Shown piece after piece: positions 1 to 8,438 of a stretch of 32,749 nucleotides of DNA; within the stretch, counting starts at the first letter, position 1; each line of letters begins with the position of its first letter. Under the pieces are notes generated by a model. That model saw only the letters and a program-made list of their open reading frames with translations, made no database searches and was not told where the DNA came from. Both the position numbers and the translations under genes were made by a program. The DNA is from Streptomyces sp. MMG1121 (GTDB lineage: Bacteria > Actinomycetota > Actinomycetes > Streptomycetales > Streptomycetaceae): the NCBI RefSeq assembly GCF_001280015.1, contig NZ_LGDV01000229.1:1-32749 (forward strand). The letters run 5' to 3'.

Positions 1-67
1 ACCCTCCCCCTCGCCCACTGACCCCCGCTGCCCGCATGTCCGCGCTGCCCGCCGCTCGGAGGCCCCC

Positions 68-1723
68 ATGCCCACCCTCAGGACCGCCAGCAGAGCCATC
101 GCCCTGGCGACGCTGCCGCTGACCGCCCTCGCTCTGACCGCCTGCTCCGGTACCGCCCATGGCGGCAGCACCGGCCCGAGCGCCGCCTACCACCTCACCG
201 CCTCCACCGCCGCCGCCAAGGGCGATATCGACGGCTTCACCTGGTCCCTCTTCGCAGAGCCGACCTCGATCGACTACGCCTATTCCTTCGACTACCCGCC
301 CAACACCGTCCTGGCCAACGTCTGCGAGAGCCTGCTGCGCTGGAATCCGGACCTGACCACGTCGCCCGGCCTCGCCTCCGCCTACACCAACCCGACCCCC
401 ACCACCTGGGTCTACACCATCCGCAGCGGCGTCCACTTCCACGACGGCACACAGCTCACCGCCGACGACGTGGTCGCCTCGCTGCGCCGGAACCTCGACC
501 CGAACGTGGGCAGCGACTGGGCCTACCCCTTCCGCAACGTGAAGTCGGTCGACAAGACCGGGCCGATGCAGGTCACCGTCACCCTGAAGACCCCCGACTC
601 GACCTTCAACAAGTACCTGGCGGCCAGCCCCGGCACCGTCGAGTCCGCAGCCACGCTCAAGGCCGACGGCAAGGACTACGGAAACCCCGCCAAGGGCGTC
701 AACTGCACCGGACCGTTCTCCTTCTCCTCCTGGAAGCCCGGCCAGTCCATCGTCCTCAAGCGTTTCGACGGCTACTGGGATCCGGCCCTGCGCGCCAAGG
801 CCGGGCAGGTGAAGTTCGTCTTCCTCGCCGACGCCACCGCCCGCGTCAACGCCTTCCAGACCGGCGAGGTCGACGGCGGCTGGATGGTCCCGCCGTCCTC
901 GTACGCCCAACTCGCGGCCTCCGCCAAGGGAAAGCTCTACTACGGCCAGAACACCACGGTCGCCGACGAGGTCGTCAACAACCTCAAGGGCCCGCTCGGC
1001 ACCCCCCAGGTGCGCAAGGCGCTGCTGATGGCCATCGACCGCGAGGGCATCATCAAGGCGGGCGTGGCCGGAGTCGGCGACGTGGCCGACAACCTGGTCA
1101 CCCGCAACAACTGGAACGGCAGCCCGCCCAGCACCGTCGACAGCATGCTCAAGGCACTTCCGAAGTACCCCTACGATCCGGCCAGGGCCAAGCAGTTGGC
1201 GGCCCGGGCCGGCGTCACCGGGCAGAAGGTCGTCATCGCCACCAGCCCGCTGGACTCGCAGACCACCATCATCACCCAGGCCATCGCCCAGGCCGCCACA
1301 GCCATCGGCCTCAAGCCGCAGATCGACACCATCTCCCCGGACAAGTACACCGCGCTGTTCACCGACCCGGCCGCGCGCAAGGGCATCGACCTCTTCCTGA
1401 CCTTCTGGTACACCTCCATCACCGACCCGCTGGACATGTACGGCTCGCTGCGGACCGGCGCCTACAGCAACTACGGCAACTGGTCGGACCCGCAGTTCGA
1501 CACCGCCGTCGACCAGGCGGTCGGCGCCGCCGACCCGGCCGTGCGTACCGCGGCCGCCGCCAGGGCGCAGCAGATCGCCATGGACCAGCTGCCCTGGCTG
1601 CCGCTCTCCACCGAGCCGGTCTCGGTCTTCCTCGGCAACCGGATCACCGGTGTCAAGCCCTCCATCGACTATCTGTACTACCCGTGGGCGGCCGAGATCG
1701 GGGCCGAGGGAGCAGGCGGATGA
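68..1723 (+). CDS. ABC transporter substrate-binding lipoprotein (SBP_bac_5 / peptide-nickel family)
   Basis: The 551-residue product is the extracellular solute receptor of the ABC importer encoded by the next four genes. Residues 1-26 form a lipoprotein signal peptide ending in the lipobox LTAC (Cys26), so the mature protein should be lipid-anchored outside the membrane. The body follows the family-5 binding-protein pattern: an early 'W..FAEPTSIDYAYSFDYPPNTVLANVCESLL' type segment, then 'W.YTIRSGVHFHDGTQLTADDVVASLRR' (about 115-146), a classic signature, and a late 'WLPLSTEPVSVFL' segment. ATG is chosen because GGAGG lies 6 bases upstream. The stop overlaps the next start (ATGA). The ligand (dipeptide, oligopeptide, nickel-chelate or sugar) cannot be told from sequence. 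The promoter is upstream or outside the window. Confidence 0.93.
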   Translation: MPTLRTASRAIALATLPLTALALTACSGTAHGGSTGPSAAYHLTASTAAAKGDIDGFTWSLFAEPTSIDYAYSFDYPPNTVLANVCESLLRWNPDLTTSPGLASAYTNPTPTTWVYTIRSGVHFHDGTQLTADDVVASLRRNLDPNVGSDWAYPFRNVKSVDKTGPMQVTVTLKTPDSTFNKYLAASPGTVESAATLKADGKDYGNPAKGVNCTGPFSFSSWKPGQSIVLKRFDGYWDPALRAKAGQVKFVFLADATARVNAFQTGEVDGGWMVPPSSYAQLAASAKGKLYYGQNTTVADEVVNNLKGPLGTPQVRKALLMAIDREGIIKAGVAGVGDVADNLVTRNNWNGSPPSTVDSMLKALPKYPYDPARAKQLAARAGVTGQKVVIATSPLDSQTTIITQAIAQAATAIGLKPQIDTISPDKYTALFTDPAARKGIDLFLTFWYTSITDPLDMYGSLRTGAYSNYGNWSDPQFDTAVDQAVGAADPAVRTAAAARAQQIAMDQLPWLPLSTEPVSVFLGNRITGVKPSIDYLYYPWAAEIGAEGAGG

Positions 1724-2676
1724 GCCTCGCCGTGGCCGTGCTGCGCAAGCTGGCGGGCATGGGCGTGACCCTGCTGGTGACCTCCTTCCTGGTCTTCTCC
1801 TCTCTCTACCTCGCCCCCGGCGACCCCGTCTCCTTCCTGGTCCGCGGCCGCAGCCCGAGCCCGGCCGAAATGGCCGCGATCCGCAGGCAGTTCGGCTTCG
1901 ACCAGCCCTTCCTGGTGCGCTACTGGCACTGGCTGGACGCGGTGCTGCACGGCGACTTCGGCCACTCCTACCTGTTCCACGAGAGCGTCGGCGCGGTCAT
2001 CCGGTCCCGGCTGCCCGCCTCGCTGCTGCTGGTCGCCGTAGCCACACTGATGATCGCGGTGGCCGGGATCGGAGCGGGCGCGCTCGGCGCGCTGCGGCGC
2101 GGCACCCGCACCGACAAGGGGGTGCTGCTGCTGGTCACCGTGGGCGCGGCGGTGCCCTCCTTCGCCGCCGCGATCGTGCTCCGCTCGGTCTTCGGGGTCC
2201 GCCTCGGCTGGTTCCCCACCATCGGCAACGGCACCGGCCTGCTGGACCAGTTGCACCATGTGGTGCTGCCCGCCGTCGCCCTGTCGGTGACCTTCATGGC
2301 CATGGTCACCCGGGTCACCCGCACCGCCATGCTGGACCAGCTCGGCAGCGAGCATGTCGAGGTGGCGCTCAGCCGGGGCACCCCCCGCCACACGGTGCTG
2401 CGCCGCCACGTCTTCCGCAACGCGCTCGGCCCGATCGTCACCGTCTCCGGGCTGCTGGTCTCCGGAATGCTGGTGAGCACCGCCATCGTGGAGACCGCCT
2501 TCGGGATGTCCGGCATCGGCTCGCTGCTGGTGCAGTGCGTCGACGAGCTGGACTTCCAGGTGGTCCAGGCCCTCGTGTTGCTCGTGGTCGCGGTCTTCGT
2601 GGTCGTCAACACCCTGGTGGACCTGGTGTATCCGCTGATCGACCCGCGGGTCGCCGCCCAAGGAGGAGCCCGATGA
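1720..2676 (+). CDS. ABC transporter permease, DppB/AppB type
   Basis: This 318-residue inner-membrane permease begins at the ATG overlapping the lipoprotein stop codon. A longer in-frame extension to 1684 exists, but it lies inside the previous gene and encodes an Arg/Gly-rich stretch not expected for this family. The N-terminal helix (about 9-31) is followed by the DppB-type 'APGDP' motif and a 'FGFDQPFLVRYWHWL..VLHGDFGHSY' segment typical of this subfamily. The cytoplasmic ATPase-coupling EAA loop reads 'EVALSRGTPRHTVLRRHVFRNAL' (about 221-243). It should pair with the next gene product to form the transmembrane channel. Start and stop overlap the neighbours by 4 bp, so translation is probably coupled. 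Confidence 0.93.
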   Translation: MSLAVAVLRKLAGMGVTLLVTSFLVFSSLYLAPGDPVSFLVRGRSPSPAEMAAIRRQFGFDQPFLVRYWHWLDAVLHGDFGHSYLFHESVGAVIRSRLPASLLLVAVATLMIAVAGIGAGALGALRRGTRTDKGVLLLVTVGAAVPSFAAAIVLRSVFGVRLGWFPTIGNGTGLLDQLHHVVLPAVALSVTFMAMVTRVTRTAMLDQLGSEHVEVALSRGTPRHTVLRRHVFRNALGPIVTVSGLLVSGMLVSTAIVETAFGMSGIGSLLVQCVDELDFQVVQALVLLVVAVFVVVNTLVDLVYPLIDPRVAAQGGAR

Positions 2677-3551
2677 CCGCCGCTGACCCCACCGCATGGC
2701 AACGCCGTCCCGGGACGGGCTGGCTGCGGCGCGGGTTCCTCGCGCACGGCCTGCTCTTCCGGACCAGCCTTTCGCTGCTGCTCCTCTTCGTCCTGGTCGC
2801 ACTGTTCGCGCCGTGGCTGGCCCCGCACGATCCGACCGTCGGCGACTTCGCCACCGTCATGGCCGGCCCCAGCGCCGACCACCTGCTCGGCACCGACCAG
2901 GGCGGCCACGACACCTTCTCCGCCCTGCTGGAGGGGGCCCGAACCAGCCTGCTCGGGCCACTGGGCGTGGTCGTCTTCTCCAGCCTCTGCGGTATCGCGG
3001 TCGGCCTGTGGAGCGGCTGGCGCGGCGGACGCGTGGACGCGGTGATCGGCCGGGTCCTCGACGTCCTCTTCGCCTTCCCCTCGCTGCTGCTGGCGATCCT
3101 CGCGGTCGCCCTCTTCGGCAAGGGACTGGGCGCACCGGTGCTGGCCATGGCCATCGCCTACCTCCCCTACAGCGCCCGCCTGGTGCGCGGCCTGACCGCC
3201 CAGGAGAAGACCCGGTCCTATGTCGCGGCCTATCTCGTCCAGGGCCACGCACCGGCCTTCGTCGCGGTGCGGCGGCTGCTGCCCAATATCGCGCCGACGG
3301 TGCTCGCCCAGTCCACCGTCAACTTCGGATACGCGCTGCTGGACCTGGCCGCGCTGTCCTTCCTCGGGCTCGGCGTGCAGCCGCCGACGCCGGACTGGGG
3401 AGCGATGATCAACCAGGCGCAGGCGGCGGTGCTCGCCGCCCGGCCGCTCTCCGCCGTGGTACCGGCCGCGGCCGTGGTGCTGGTCGTGGTCGCCTTCAAC
3501 GTCGTCGGCGAGCAGTACGGCGACCGGCTCGCCGGAAGGGAGACCCGATGA
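2673..3551 (+). CDS. ABC transporter permease, DppC/AppC type
   Basis: The 292-residue second permease of the importer starts at an ATG overlapping the previous stop and preceded by AAGGAGG. It has the DppC hallmarks: a first helix (about 27-49) ending 'FAPWLAPHDPT', then 'GPSADHLLGTDQGGHDTFSALLEGARTSLL', which matches the family 'HxLGTDxxGRDxxSRxxxGARxSL' pattern. Next comes the EAA-like coupling loop 'YLVQGHAPAFVAVRRLLPNIAPTVL' (about 188-212) and the C-terminal 'SFLGLGVQPPTPDWGAMI' motif. It should heterodimerise with the upstream permease. The stop overlaps the start of the first ATPase gene by 4 bp. Confidence 0.93.
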   Translation: MTAADPTAWQRRPGTGWLRRGFLAHGLLFRTSLSLLLLFVLVALFAPWLAPHDPTVGDFATVMAGPSADHLLGTDQGGHDTFSALLEGARTSLLGPLGVVVFSSLCGIAVGLWSGWRGGRVDAVIGRVLDVLFAFPSLLLAILAVALFGKGLGAPVLAMAIAYLPYSARLVRGLTAQEKTRSYVAAYLVQGHAPAFVAVRRLLPNIAPTVLAQSTVNFGYALLDLAALSFLGLGVQPPTPDWGAMINQAQAAVLAARPLSAVVPAAAVVLVVVAFNVVGEQYGDRLAGRETR

Positions 3552-4558
3552 CCGTCACCGCACTCCACGAAACGGCACTGCTGTCGATCGACGCTCTGAC
3601 CGTCGAACTCCCGGGCGCGGCACGGCCCGTGCTGGACGCGGTCAGTCTGCACGTCGCCGCCGGCGAGATCGTCGGCCTGGTCGGCGAATCCGGCTCCGGC
3701 AAATCGGTCACCGCCCGCTCCGCGCTCGGCCTGCTGCCGCCCGGCGCGCGCACCAGCGGCCGCGTCCAGGTCGACGGCGTCGACCTGGACGGCGCGCCGC
3801 CGGCAGCACTGGCCCAGGTCCGCACCGGCGCCGCCGCGATGGTCTTCCAGGACCCACGGGCCGGTATCAATCCGGTCCGCCGGCTCGGTGACTTCCTCAC
3901 CGAGCCGCTGCGCCGGGCCCACGGCCGGCCCCGCCGCCGGGCCGAGGAGCGCGCGCTGGAGCTGCTCGCCGCCGTCGGCCTGCCCGACCCGCCGCGCCAC
4001 CTGCGGCAGTATCCGCACCAGCTCTCCGGCGGCATGCTGCAACGCGTCATGATCGCCGGGGCTCTGGCGGGCGAACCCCGGCTGCTGCTCTGCGACGAAC
4101 CCACCACCGCGCTGGACGTCAGCACCCAGGCCGAGATCATGGCCCTGCTCGGCCGGCTGCAGCGCGAACGCGGGCTGGGACTGCTGCTGATCACCCACGA
4201 CATCGAGCTCGCCGCCGCCAGCTGCGACCGCGTCTACGTGATGTACGCCGGCCGGATCGTCGAATCCGCCCCGGCCGCCGAGCTGTTCGGCACTCCCCGC
4301 CACCCGTACACCATCGGCCTGCTCGGCTCCACCCCGCCGCTCGAAGGTCCGCTGGAGCGGCTGCGCCCGGTCCCGGGCGCGCCCCTCGGGCTCGCCGAGT
4401 CGGCGCCCGGCTGTGCCTTCGCGGCCCGCTGCCCCTACGCCGAACCAGGCCGCTGCGATCAGTCCCCGCCGGAGCTGCTGTCCCTGACGGAGCACCGGTC
4501 GGCAGCCTGCGTCCGCGTCGCCGAACTCCCCACCACCGCCAGGGAGATCCACCGATGA
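3548..4558 (+). CDS. ABC transporter ATPase, DppD/OppD type
   Basis: This 336-residue nucleotide-binding subunit energises the importer. The Walker A motif GESGSGKS is at residues 46-53, followed by a Q-loop (VFQDPRAGINP), the signature LSGGMLQR, Walker B with catalytic Glu (LLLCDEPTTALD) and the switch His in LLITHD. The C-terminal extension carries three cysteines (CAFAARCPYAEPGRC) in an oligopeptide/dipeptide transporter C-terminal (oligo_HPY) domain. In some homologues this region binds an iron-sulphur cluster; whether it does here is unknown. The ATG overlaps the permease stop, and the gene ends in the same ATGA overlap with the second ATPase gene. Confidence 0.94.
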   Translation: MTVTALHETALLSIDALTVELPGAARPVLDAVSLHVAAGEIVGLVGESGSGKSVTARSALGLLPPGARTSGRVQVDGVDLDGAPPAALAQVRTGAAAMVFQDPRAGINPVRRLGDFLTEPLRRAHGRPRRRAEERALELLAAVGLPDPPRHLRQYPHQLSGGMLQRVMIAGALAGEPRLLLCDEPTTALDVSTQAEIMALLGRLQRERGLGLLLITHDIELAAASCDRVYVMYAGRIVESAPAAELFGTPRHPYTIGLLGSTPPLEGPLERLRPVPGAPLGLAESAPGCAFAARCPYAEPGRCDQSPPELLSLTEHRSAACVRVAELPTTAREIHR

Positions 4559-5391
4559 CCGCCCTCCTCGAAGTCTGCGGACTCCGCAAGACCTACGGTC
4601 CCGTCACCGCCGTCGACGGCGTCTCCTTCACCCTGCCGCCCGGCGGCGCGCTCGGCCTTGTGGGAGAGTCCGGCTCCGGCAAGACCACCACCGCCCGCAT
4701 GCTGGTCGGGCTGGAACACCCGGACGCCGGCAGCATCCACGTGCTCGGCCGCCCGCTCGCCCCCTCGGTCCGCGACCGGGCGGCACGGCTGGCCCGCGCC
4801 AAGGCCGTCCAGATCGTCTTCCAGGACCCGTATCTCTCCCTGGACGCCCGCCTCAGTATCGGCGCGACCGTCGAGGGCGTCCTGCGGCTGCACGGCCACC
4901 GCGACCGGGCCCTTCGCGCTGCCCGGGTCCGCGAACTGCTCGCCCAGGTCGGCCTCGGCGGCCGGGAGGCCGCGGCGCTGCCCCGCCAGCTCTCCGGTGG
5001 TCAGCGCCAACGCGCCGCGATCGCCCGAGCACTGGCCGTGGAGCCGGCCGTCCTGGTCCTCGACGAGGCGGTCTCCGCCCTCGATGTCTCCGTCCAGGCG
5101 CAGGTGCTCAACCTGCTCGCCGACATCCGCCGCGACTCCGGCATCGGCCTGGTCTTCGTCAGCCACGACCTGGCCGTGGTCCGCTACGTCTGCGACGAAG
5201 CGCTCGTCCTGTTGCGCGGGAGCCCCGTCGAACACCGCCCCATGACCGAACTGCTCGGCGCTCCCCAGCACCCCTACACCCGCCTGCTCCTCGGCTCCGT
5301 CCCCCACCCCGGCTGGAACCCGGACGACATCGCCCGGCGCCGCCGCGCCCTCAGCGAGCCCGGCGCGTCGGCCCCGGCGTCGGCGAGGTGA
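4555..5391 (+). CDS. ABC transporter ATPase, DppF/OppF type
   Basis: The 278-residue second nucleotide-binding subunit closes the five-gene importer operon. Walker A GESGSGKT is at residues 37-44, then the Q-loop VFQDPYLSLD, the signature LSGGQRQR, a Walker B region reading LVLDEAVSALD (the family usually has DEPVSALD, so Pro is replaced by Ala next to the catalytic Glu, a tolerated variation) and the switch His in FVSHDLAVV. It is somewhat short at the C-terminus compared with full DppF proteins and lacks a long oligo_HPY tail. It should act as a heterodimer with the preceding ATPase. The next gene converges from the other strand after 73 bp; no clear terminator hairpin was found there. Confidence 0.93.
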   Translation: MTALLEVCGLRKTYGPVTAVDGVSFTLPPGGALGLVGESGSGKTTTARMLVGLEHPDAGSIHVLGRPLAPSVRDRAARLARAKAVQIVFQDPYLSLDARLSIGATVEGVLRLHGHRDRALRAARVRELLAQVGLGGREAAALPRQLSGGQRQRAAIARALAVEPAVLVLDEAVSALDVSVQAQVLNLLADIRRDSGIGLVFVSHDLAVVRYVCDEALVLLRGSPVEHRPMTELLGAPQHPYTRLLLGSVPHPGWNPDDIARRRRALSEPGASAPASAR

Positions 5392-5464
5392 CAGCCGGCC
5401 ATGAGCCATGCTGCCCGTCTGTGGAACGCGGCCTGACCATCGCCCTGGAGTTTGACGACAGGGC

Positions 5465-6370
5465 CTAACCCAGCGCCACCGCCAGCGTCCCGCTCTGCCC
5501 GGGATCGGGTGCGGGGCGCGTCCAGCCCTGGTTCGAGGCGGTGCTGCTCCAGCGCCGGCCGTCGAACGTCACGGATGTGGCGTGCAGTTGGGTGGCGTGG
5601 CAGACCAGCCACAGGGCGAGGGACCAGCCCGTGGAAGTCTGACCGGTCGCGATCGGGTAGCTGACGTTGCCGCCGCCGGTCGCGGGCAGGGCGGCGGGCG
5701 CGTCGCCGAACTCCCGCCGGACGGCTACCGCGACACCACCACCGTCACCGGCCTCGCTCACGGCGCCCGACGCACCGCTTCCTGCGTCGGAGGGGGTCGG
5801 ATCGGCCCCGCTCACCGTGCAGCTCAATGCCGGGCCCTCCCGCCCCGTCAGGACGTCGGCCAGCGTCGCGGCCATGTTCTCGTGCTGGGCGTACGCCTGT
5901 GGGTAGTCGCTGTGCTGGACGTTCTGCGCGGCGACGGTGACTGGCAGATCGAGGTAGTCCGGCACCTTGACCAGCGCGTCGAAGAACCGGCCCGACGAGT
6001 ACACGGGGTCGCGGATCTGCGCGGGGCTGCCCCAGCCTTGGGACGGGCGCTGCTGGAACAGACCGATAGAATCCCGGTCCCCGTAGGCGAGGTTGCGGAG
6101 TCTGGACTCCTGGATCGCGGTCGCCAGGGCGATGGTGACGGCCCGTTCCGGCAGACCGCGAGCATGGGCCACGGCCGCGATGGTCGCGGCGTGGGACGCC
6201 TGGTCCAGGTCGAGCGTGACCCTCGTGCCGTCCGGGCCGTGCGCCGTGCACTCGTCGAGAGTCGTCGAGCGGATGAACCGGACGGCGAGGTAGCTCACGA
6301 GCGCCAGGACCACGCTCACCCCGATCAACACCGCCCACGCCTTGCGCCGCCCCCACCTGCGTGCCACCAC
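5465..6370 (-). CDS. Membrane-anchored lysozyme-like (transglycosylase-fold) protein
   Basis: The 301-residue product has one N-terminal membrane helix (about 12-31) after a basic start, so the rest probably lies outside the membrane. Residues 70-115 resemble the lysozyme/SLT fold: the helix 'AVTIALATAIQESRLRNLAYGDRDSIGLFQQRPSQGWG' has the Glu (E88) followed by the N..GD..S.GLFQ pattern in which that Glu is catalytic in lytic transglycosylases. A low-complexity Ser/Gly/Ala linker follows, then a C-terminal domain of about 60 residues with 'W...ATSVTFDGRRWSS.....W', not recognised. Such proteins are often annotated as hypothetical or heavy-metal transporter in Streptomyces. It is divergent from the SEDS gene at 6491, with the shared dyad at 6409-6432 between them. 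Peptidoglycan cleavage or binding is inferred. Confidence 0.75.
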   Translation of the reverse strand: MVARRWGRRKAWAVLIGVSVVLALVSYLAVRFIRSTTLDECTAHGPDGTRVTLDLDQASHAATIAAVAHARGLPERAVTIALATAIQESRLRNLAYGDRDSIGLFQQRPSQGWGSPAQIRDPVYSSGRFFDALVKVPDYLDLPVTVAAQNVQHSDYPQAYAQHENMAATLADVLTGREGPALSCTVSGADPTPSDAGSGASGAVSEAGDGGGVAVAVRREFGDAPAALPATGGGNVSYPIATGQTSTGWSLALWLVCHATQLHATSVTFDGRRWSSTASNQGWTRPAPDPGQSGTLAVALG

Positions 6371-6408
6371 GTCGACCCTCCACTCGCCCGGCCTCGGCTA
6401 CAGTTCAG

Positions 6409-6432
6409 TTGCCTAGTTGCGCAACCATATAA
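6409..6432. promoter_or_regulatory. Dyad operator copy 1 (TTGC-N4-TTGCGCAA-N4-ATAA)
   Basis: Palindromic core TTGCGCAA at 6417-6424, with an outer TTGC four bases to the left and ATAA in place of GCAA to the right. The site lies between the divergent genes at 6370 (minus) and 6491 (plus). The degenerate right arm is part of TATAAC (6428-6433), a plausible -10 element for the SEDS gene. Five further copies lie at 8865, 9186, 11400, 13254 and 13711. Confidence 0.75.
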
Positions 6433-6490
6433 CCTTGTTGACCGTGGCCCGGAGCGGGGTTCCGGCGGTGGAACCGATTGAGGGGAAGAC

Positions 6491-7918
6491 ATGACTGGTC
6501 GGCGTGGACCGGCGAAACTGGCCGTGCGGCCAGGCCGCCCAGGACGCCTGAGCGACCGGAACCTGGAACTGGTTCTCCTGCTCGGCGCGATCCTCATCTG
6601 CTGCTACGGCTATGCCGAGACGGCCCTCGCCGTCAGCGGCAAGCTGCCGCCGAGCATGGCACTCACGTGCCTGGCGGCGGTCGTACTTCCCATGGTGTGC
6701 CATGTCGCCGTACGCCGGTCCGCGCCCCACGCCGATCCGCTGATCCTGCCGCTGGCCACCCTGCTCAGCGGTCTGGGTCTCGTCCTGATCCACCGGCTGG
6801 ACCTCGCCTACGCCGCCCACTACCGCCACGCGGCGGCCGCCGCGTCCGGGCAGCTGATGTGGTGCGGCATCGCGGTGGCGGTATTCGCCGCGTCGGTGAC
6901 CCTGCTCAGGGACCACCGCAGGCTGCAGCGCTATCCGTACGTCACGATCACCCTGGGGCTCGTCCTGCTGATGGCGCCGGCGTTCTATCCCGGCGACGTC
7001 TACGGCGCCAAGCGGTGGATCTTCATCGGGCCGCTGTCCTTCCAGCCCGGCGAGTTCGTGAAGATCATCATCGTGGTGTTCTTCGCCGGATACCTGACGC
7101 TGCGCAGGGACGCCCTCGCGCTCGCCGGCCGACGCCTCATGGGCATGTACCTGCCGCGAGGGCGCCAGCTCGGCCCGGTCGCGGCCGTGTGGATCCTGAG
7201 CCTGCTCGTCCTGGTCTTCGAGCGGGACCTCGGCACCTCGCTGATCTTCTTCGGTCTGTTCGTGATCATGCTGTACATCGCGACCGAGCGCACCAGCTGG
7301 GTGGTGTTCGGCGTCGCGCTGTTCGCCGTAGGCGCCTTCGTCGTCGGCTCCTTCGAACCGCACGTGCACGGCCGTGTCGTCGCCTGGCTGCATCCCATGG
7401 ACATCTTCCTGCCGCCCGACAAGCGCCCTGCGGGGCTGATCTCGGACCAGGCCGCCCAGGCCCTGTTCGGCTTCGGCTCGGGCGGCATCCTCGGCACCGG
7501 CCTCGGCCAGGGCCACCCAGAGCTCATCGGCTTCGCCGGGCGCAGTGACTTCATCCTCACCACGGTCGGCGAGGAACTGGGCCTGGTCGGGGTGACGCTC
7601 GTCATCCTGCTCTACGCGCTGCTCGCCGAGCGCGGCCTGCGCACCGCCCTGACCGTCACCGACCCGTTCGGCAAACTGCTCGCCGGCGGTCTGGCCACGG
7701 CACTCGTCCTGCAGGTCTTCGTCGTCTGCGGCGGTGTCACCGGACTGATCCCCCTCACCGGCAAGGCCCTGCCGTTCCTCGCCCAGGGCGGCTCGTCCAT
7801 GGTCGCCAACTGGCTGCTCGTCGCAGTCCTGATCAAGGTCAGCGACACCGCCCGCCGGCCCCCGCCGGCGCCGGCCACGGACGTCAACGCCGCCGAGACC
7901 CAGTTGGTACGGCCGTGA
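6491..7918 (+). CDS. SEDS-family (FtsW/RodA) peptidoglycan glycosyltransferase paralogue
   Basis: The 475-residue polytopic membrane protein (about ten helices) belongs to the SEDS family, which polymerises lipid II into glycan strands with a partner class B penicillin-binding protein. Family motifs are present: 'GAKRWIFIGPLSFQPGEFVK' (172-191), 'ERDLGTSL' with the presumed catalytic Asp (D246), 'SDFILTTVGEELGLVG' (352-367) and 'GLIPLTGKALPFLAQGGSS' (418-436). The ATG has GAGGGG 6 bases upstream. A TatB-like gene follows 37 bp downstream; unusually for actinobacteria, no penicillin-binding protein gene is adjacent. The upstream dyad suggests co-regulation with the LCP and Tat-like genes nearby. 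It is probably an accessory paralogue rather than the housekeeping FtsW or RodA. Confidence 0.92.
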   Translation: MTGRRGPAKLAVRPGRPGRLSDRNLELVLLLGAILICCYGYAETALAVSGKLPPSMALTCLAAVVLPMVCHVAVRRSAPHADPLILPLATLLSGLGLVLIHRLDLAYAAHYRHAAAAASGQLMWCGIAVAVFAASVTLLRDHRRLQRYPYVTITLGLVLLMAPAFYPGDVYGAKRWIFIGPLSFQPGEFVKIIIVVFFAGYLTLRRDALALAGRRLMGMYLPRGRQLGPVAAVWILSLLVLVFERDLGTSLIFFGLFVIMLYIATERTSWVVFGVALFAVGAFVVGSFEPHVHGRVVAWLHPMDIFLPPDKRPAGLISDQAAQALFGFGSGGILGTGLGQGHPELIGFAGRSDFILTTVGEELGLVGVTLVILLYALLAERGLRTALTVTDPFGKLLAGGLATALVLQVFVVCGGVTGLIPLTGKALPFLAQGGSSMVANWLLVAVLIKVSDTARRPPPAPATDVNAAETQLVRP

Positions 7919-7955
7919 GCCCGGCACCCCCTTCGAGGACAGAAAGCAGGCACCG

Positions 7956-8393
7956 ATGCCGTTCGACGTGAGCCCCCTGGACCTGCTCGTCCTGGGGATC
8001 CTGATCATCCTGCTCTTCGGCCCCGACAAGCTGCCCGAGGCCGTACAGAAGGCGACCGGAATCCTGCGGAAGGTCCGCGCGTTCTCCGAGGCCGCCAAGG
8101 AGGACGTCCGCTCGGAACTGGGTCCGGAGTTCAAGGACCTGGAGCTGGAGGACCTGCACCCGAAAACGTTCGTGCGCAAGCACCTCCTCGACGGCGACGG
8201 CCTCGGGATCGAGGAGATCCGCTCCGCCCTGGACCCGGGGGCGGAGCTGGCGGAACTCGCCGACGCGGTGAACGGCGAGTCGACCGAGCGGGCCGCGCGA
8301 ACCGGGTCGACCGGGCGGACCGGGAGCGGGGCGAACCGAGCGGCCCCGCCGGAGCACGCCCCCGCGCACGGCTACGACCCCGACGCCACCTGA
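7956..8393 (+). CDS. TatB-like twin-arginine translocase subunit paralogue
   Basis: The 145-residue protein has the TatA/TatB architecture: a short N-terminal membrane helix (about 8-21), the conserved hinge FGPDKLP (21-27) and a long amphipathic helix 'AVQKATGILRKVRAFSEAAKEDVRSELGPEF'. The 'SELGPEFKDLELEDLHPKTFVRKHLL' continuation is characteristic of actinobacterial TatB rather than TatA. The C-terminal 45 residues are a disordered Ser/Gly/Arg/Thr-rich tail. TatB normally binds signal peptides with TatC; no tatC is present in the window, so this is probably an extra copy. It is the second gene of the dyad-controlled SEDS unit, 37 bp after the stop of the SEDS gene, and is followed by a hairpin at 8404-8425. 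Confidence 0.9.
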   Translation: MPFDVSPLDLLVLGILIILLFGPDKLPEAVQKATGILRKVRAFSEAAKEDVRSELGPEFKDLELEDLHPKTFVRKHLLDGDGLGIEEIRSALDPGAELAELADAVNGESTERAARTGSTGRTGSGANRAAPPEHAPAHGYDPDAT

Positions 8394-8403
8394 ACCGCAA
8401 CGG

Positions 8404-8425
8404 GCAGTCGGGCAGCCCGGACTGC
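8404..8425 (+). terminator. Probable terminator hairpin after the SEDS-tatB-like unit
   Basis: Inverted repeat GCAGTC-GGG / CCC-G-GACTGC with one bulged base and a 3-nt loop, 10 bp after the TatB-like stop codon. No U-tract follows, as is usual in Streptomyces. Confidence 0.5.
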
Positions 8426-8438
8426 ACCGAGCGATCGG

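Noticed and set aside
1650..4558. Very long overlapping open frames on both strands across the ABC operon
   Set aside because: Arg/Pro/Gly-rich shadow frames typical of high-GC DNA; the family motifs all lie in the annotated frames.
5392..5464. Terminator between the ABC operon and the lysozyme-like gene
   Set aside because: Only short, imperfect inverted repeats were found; not convincing.
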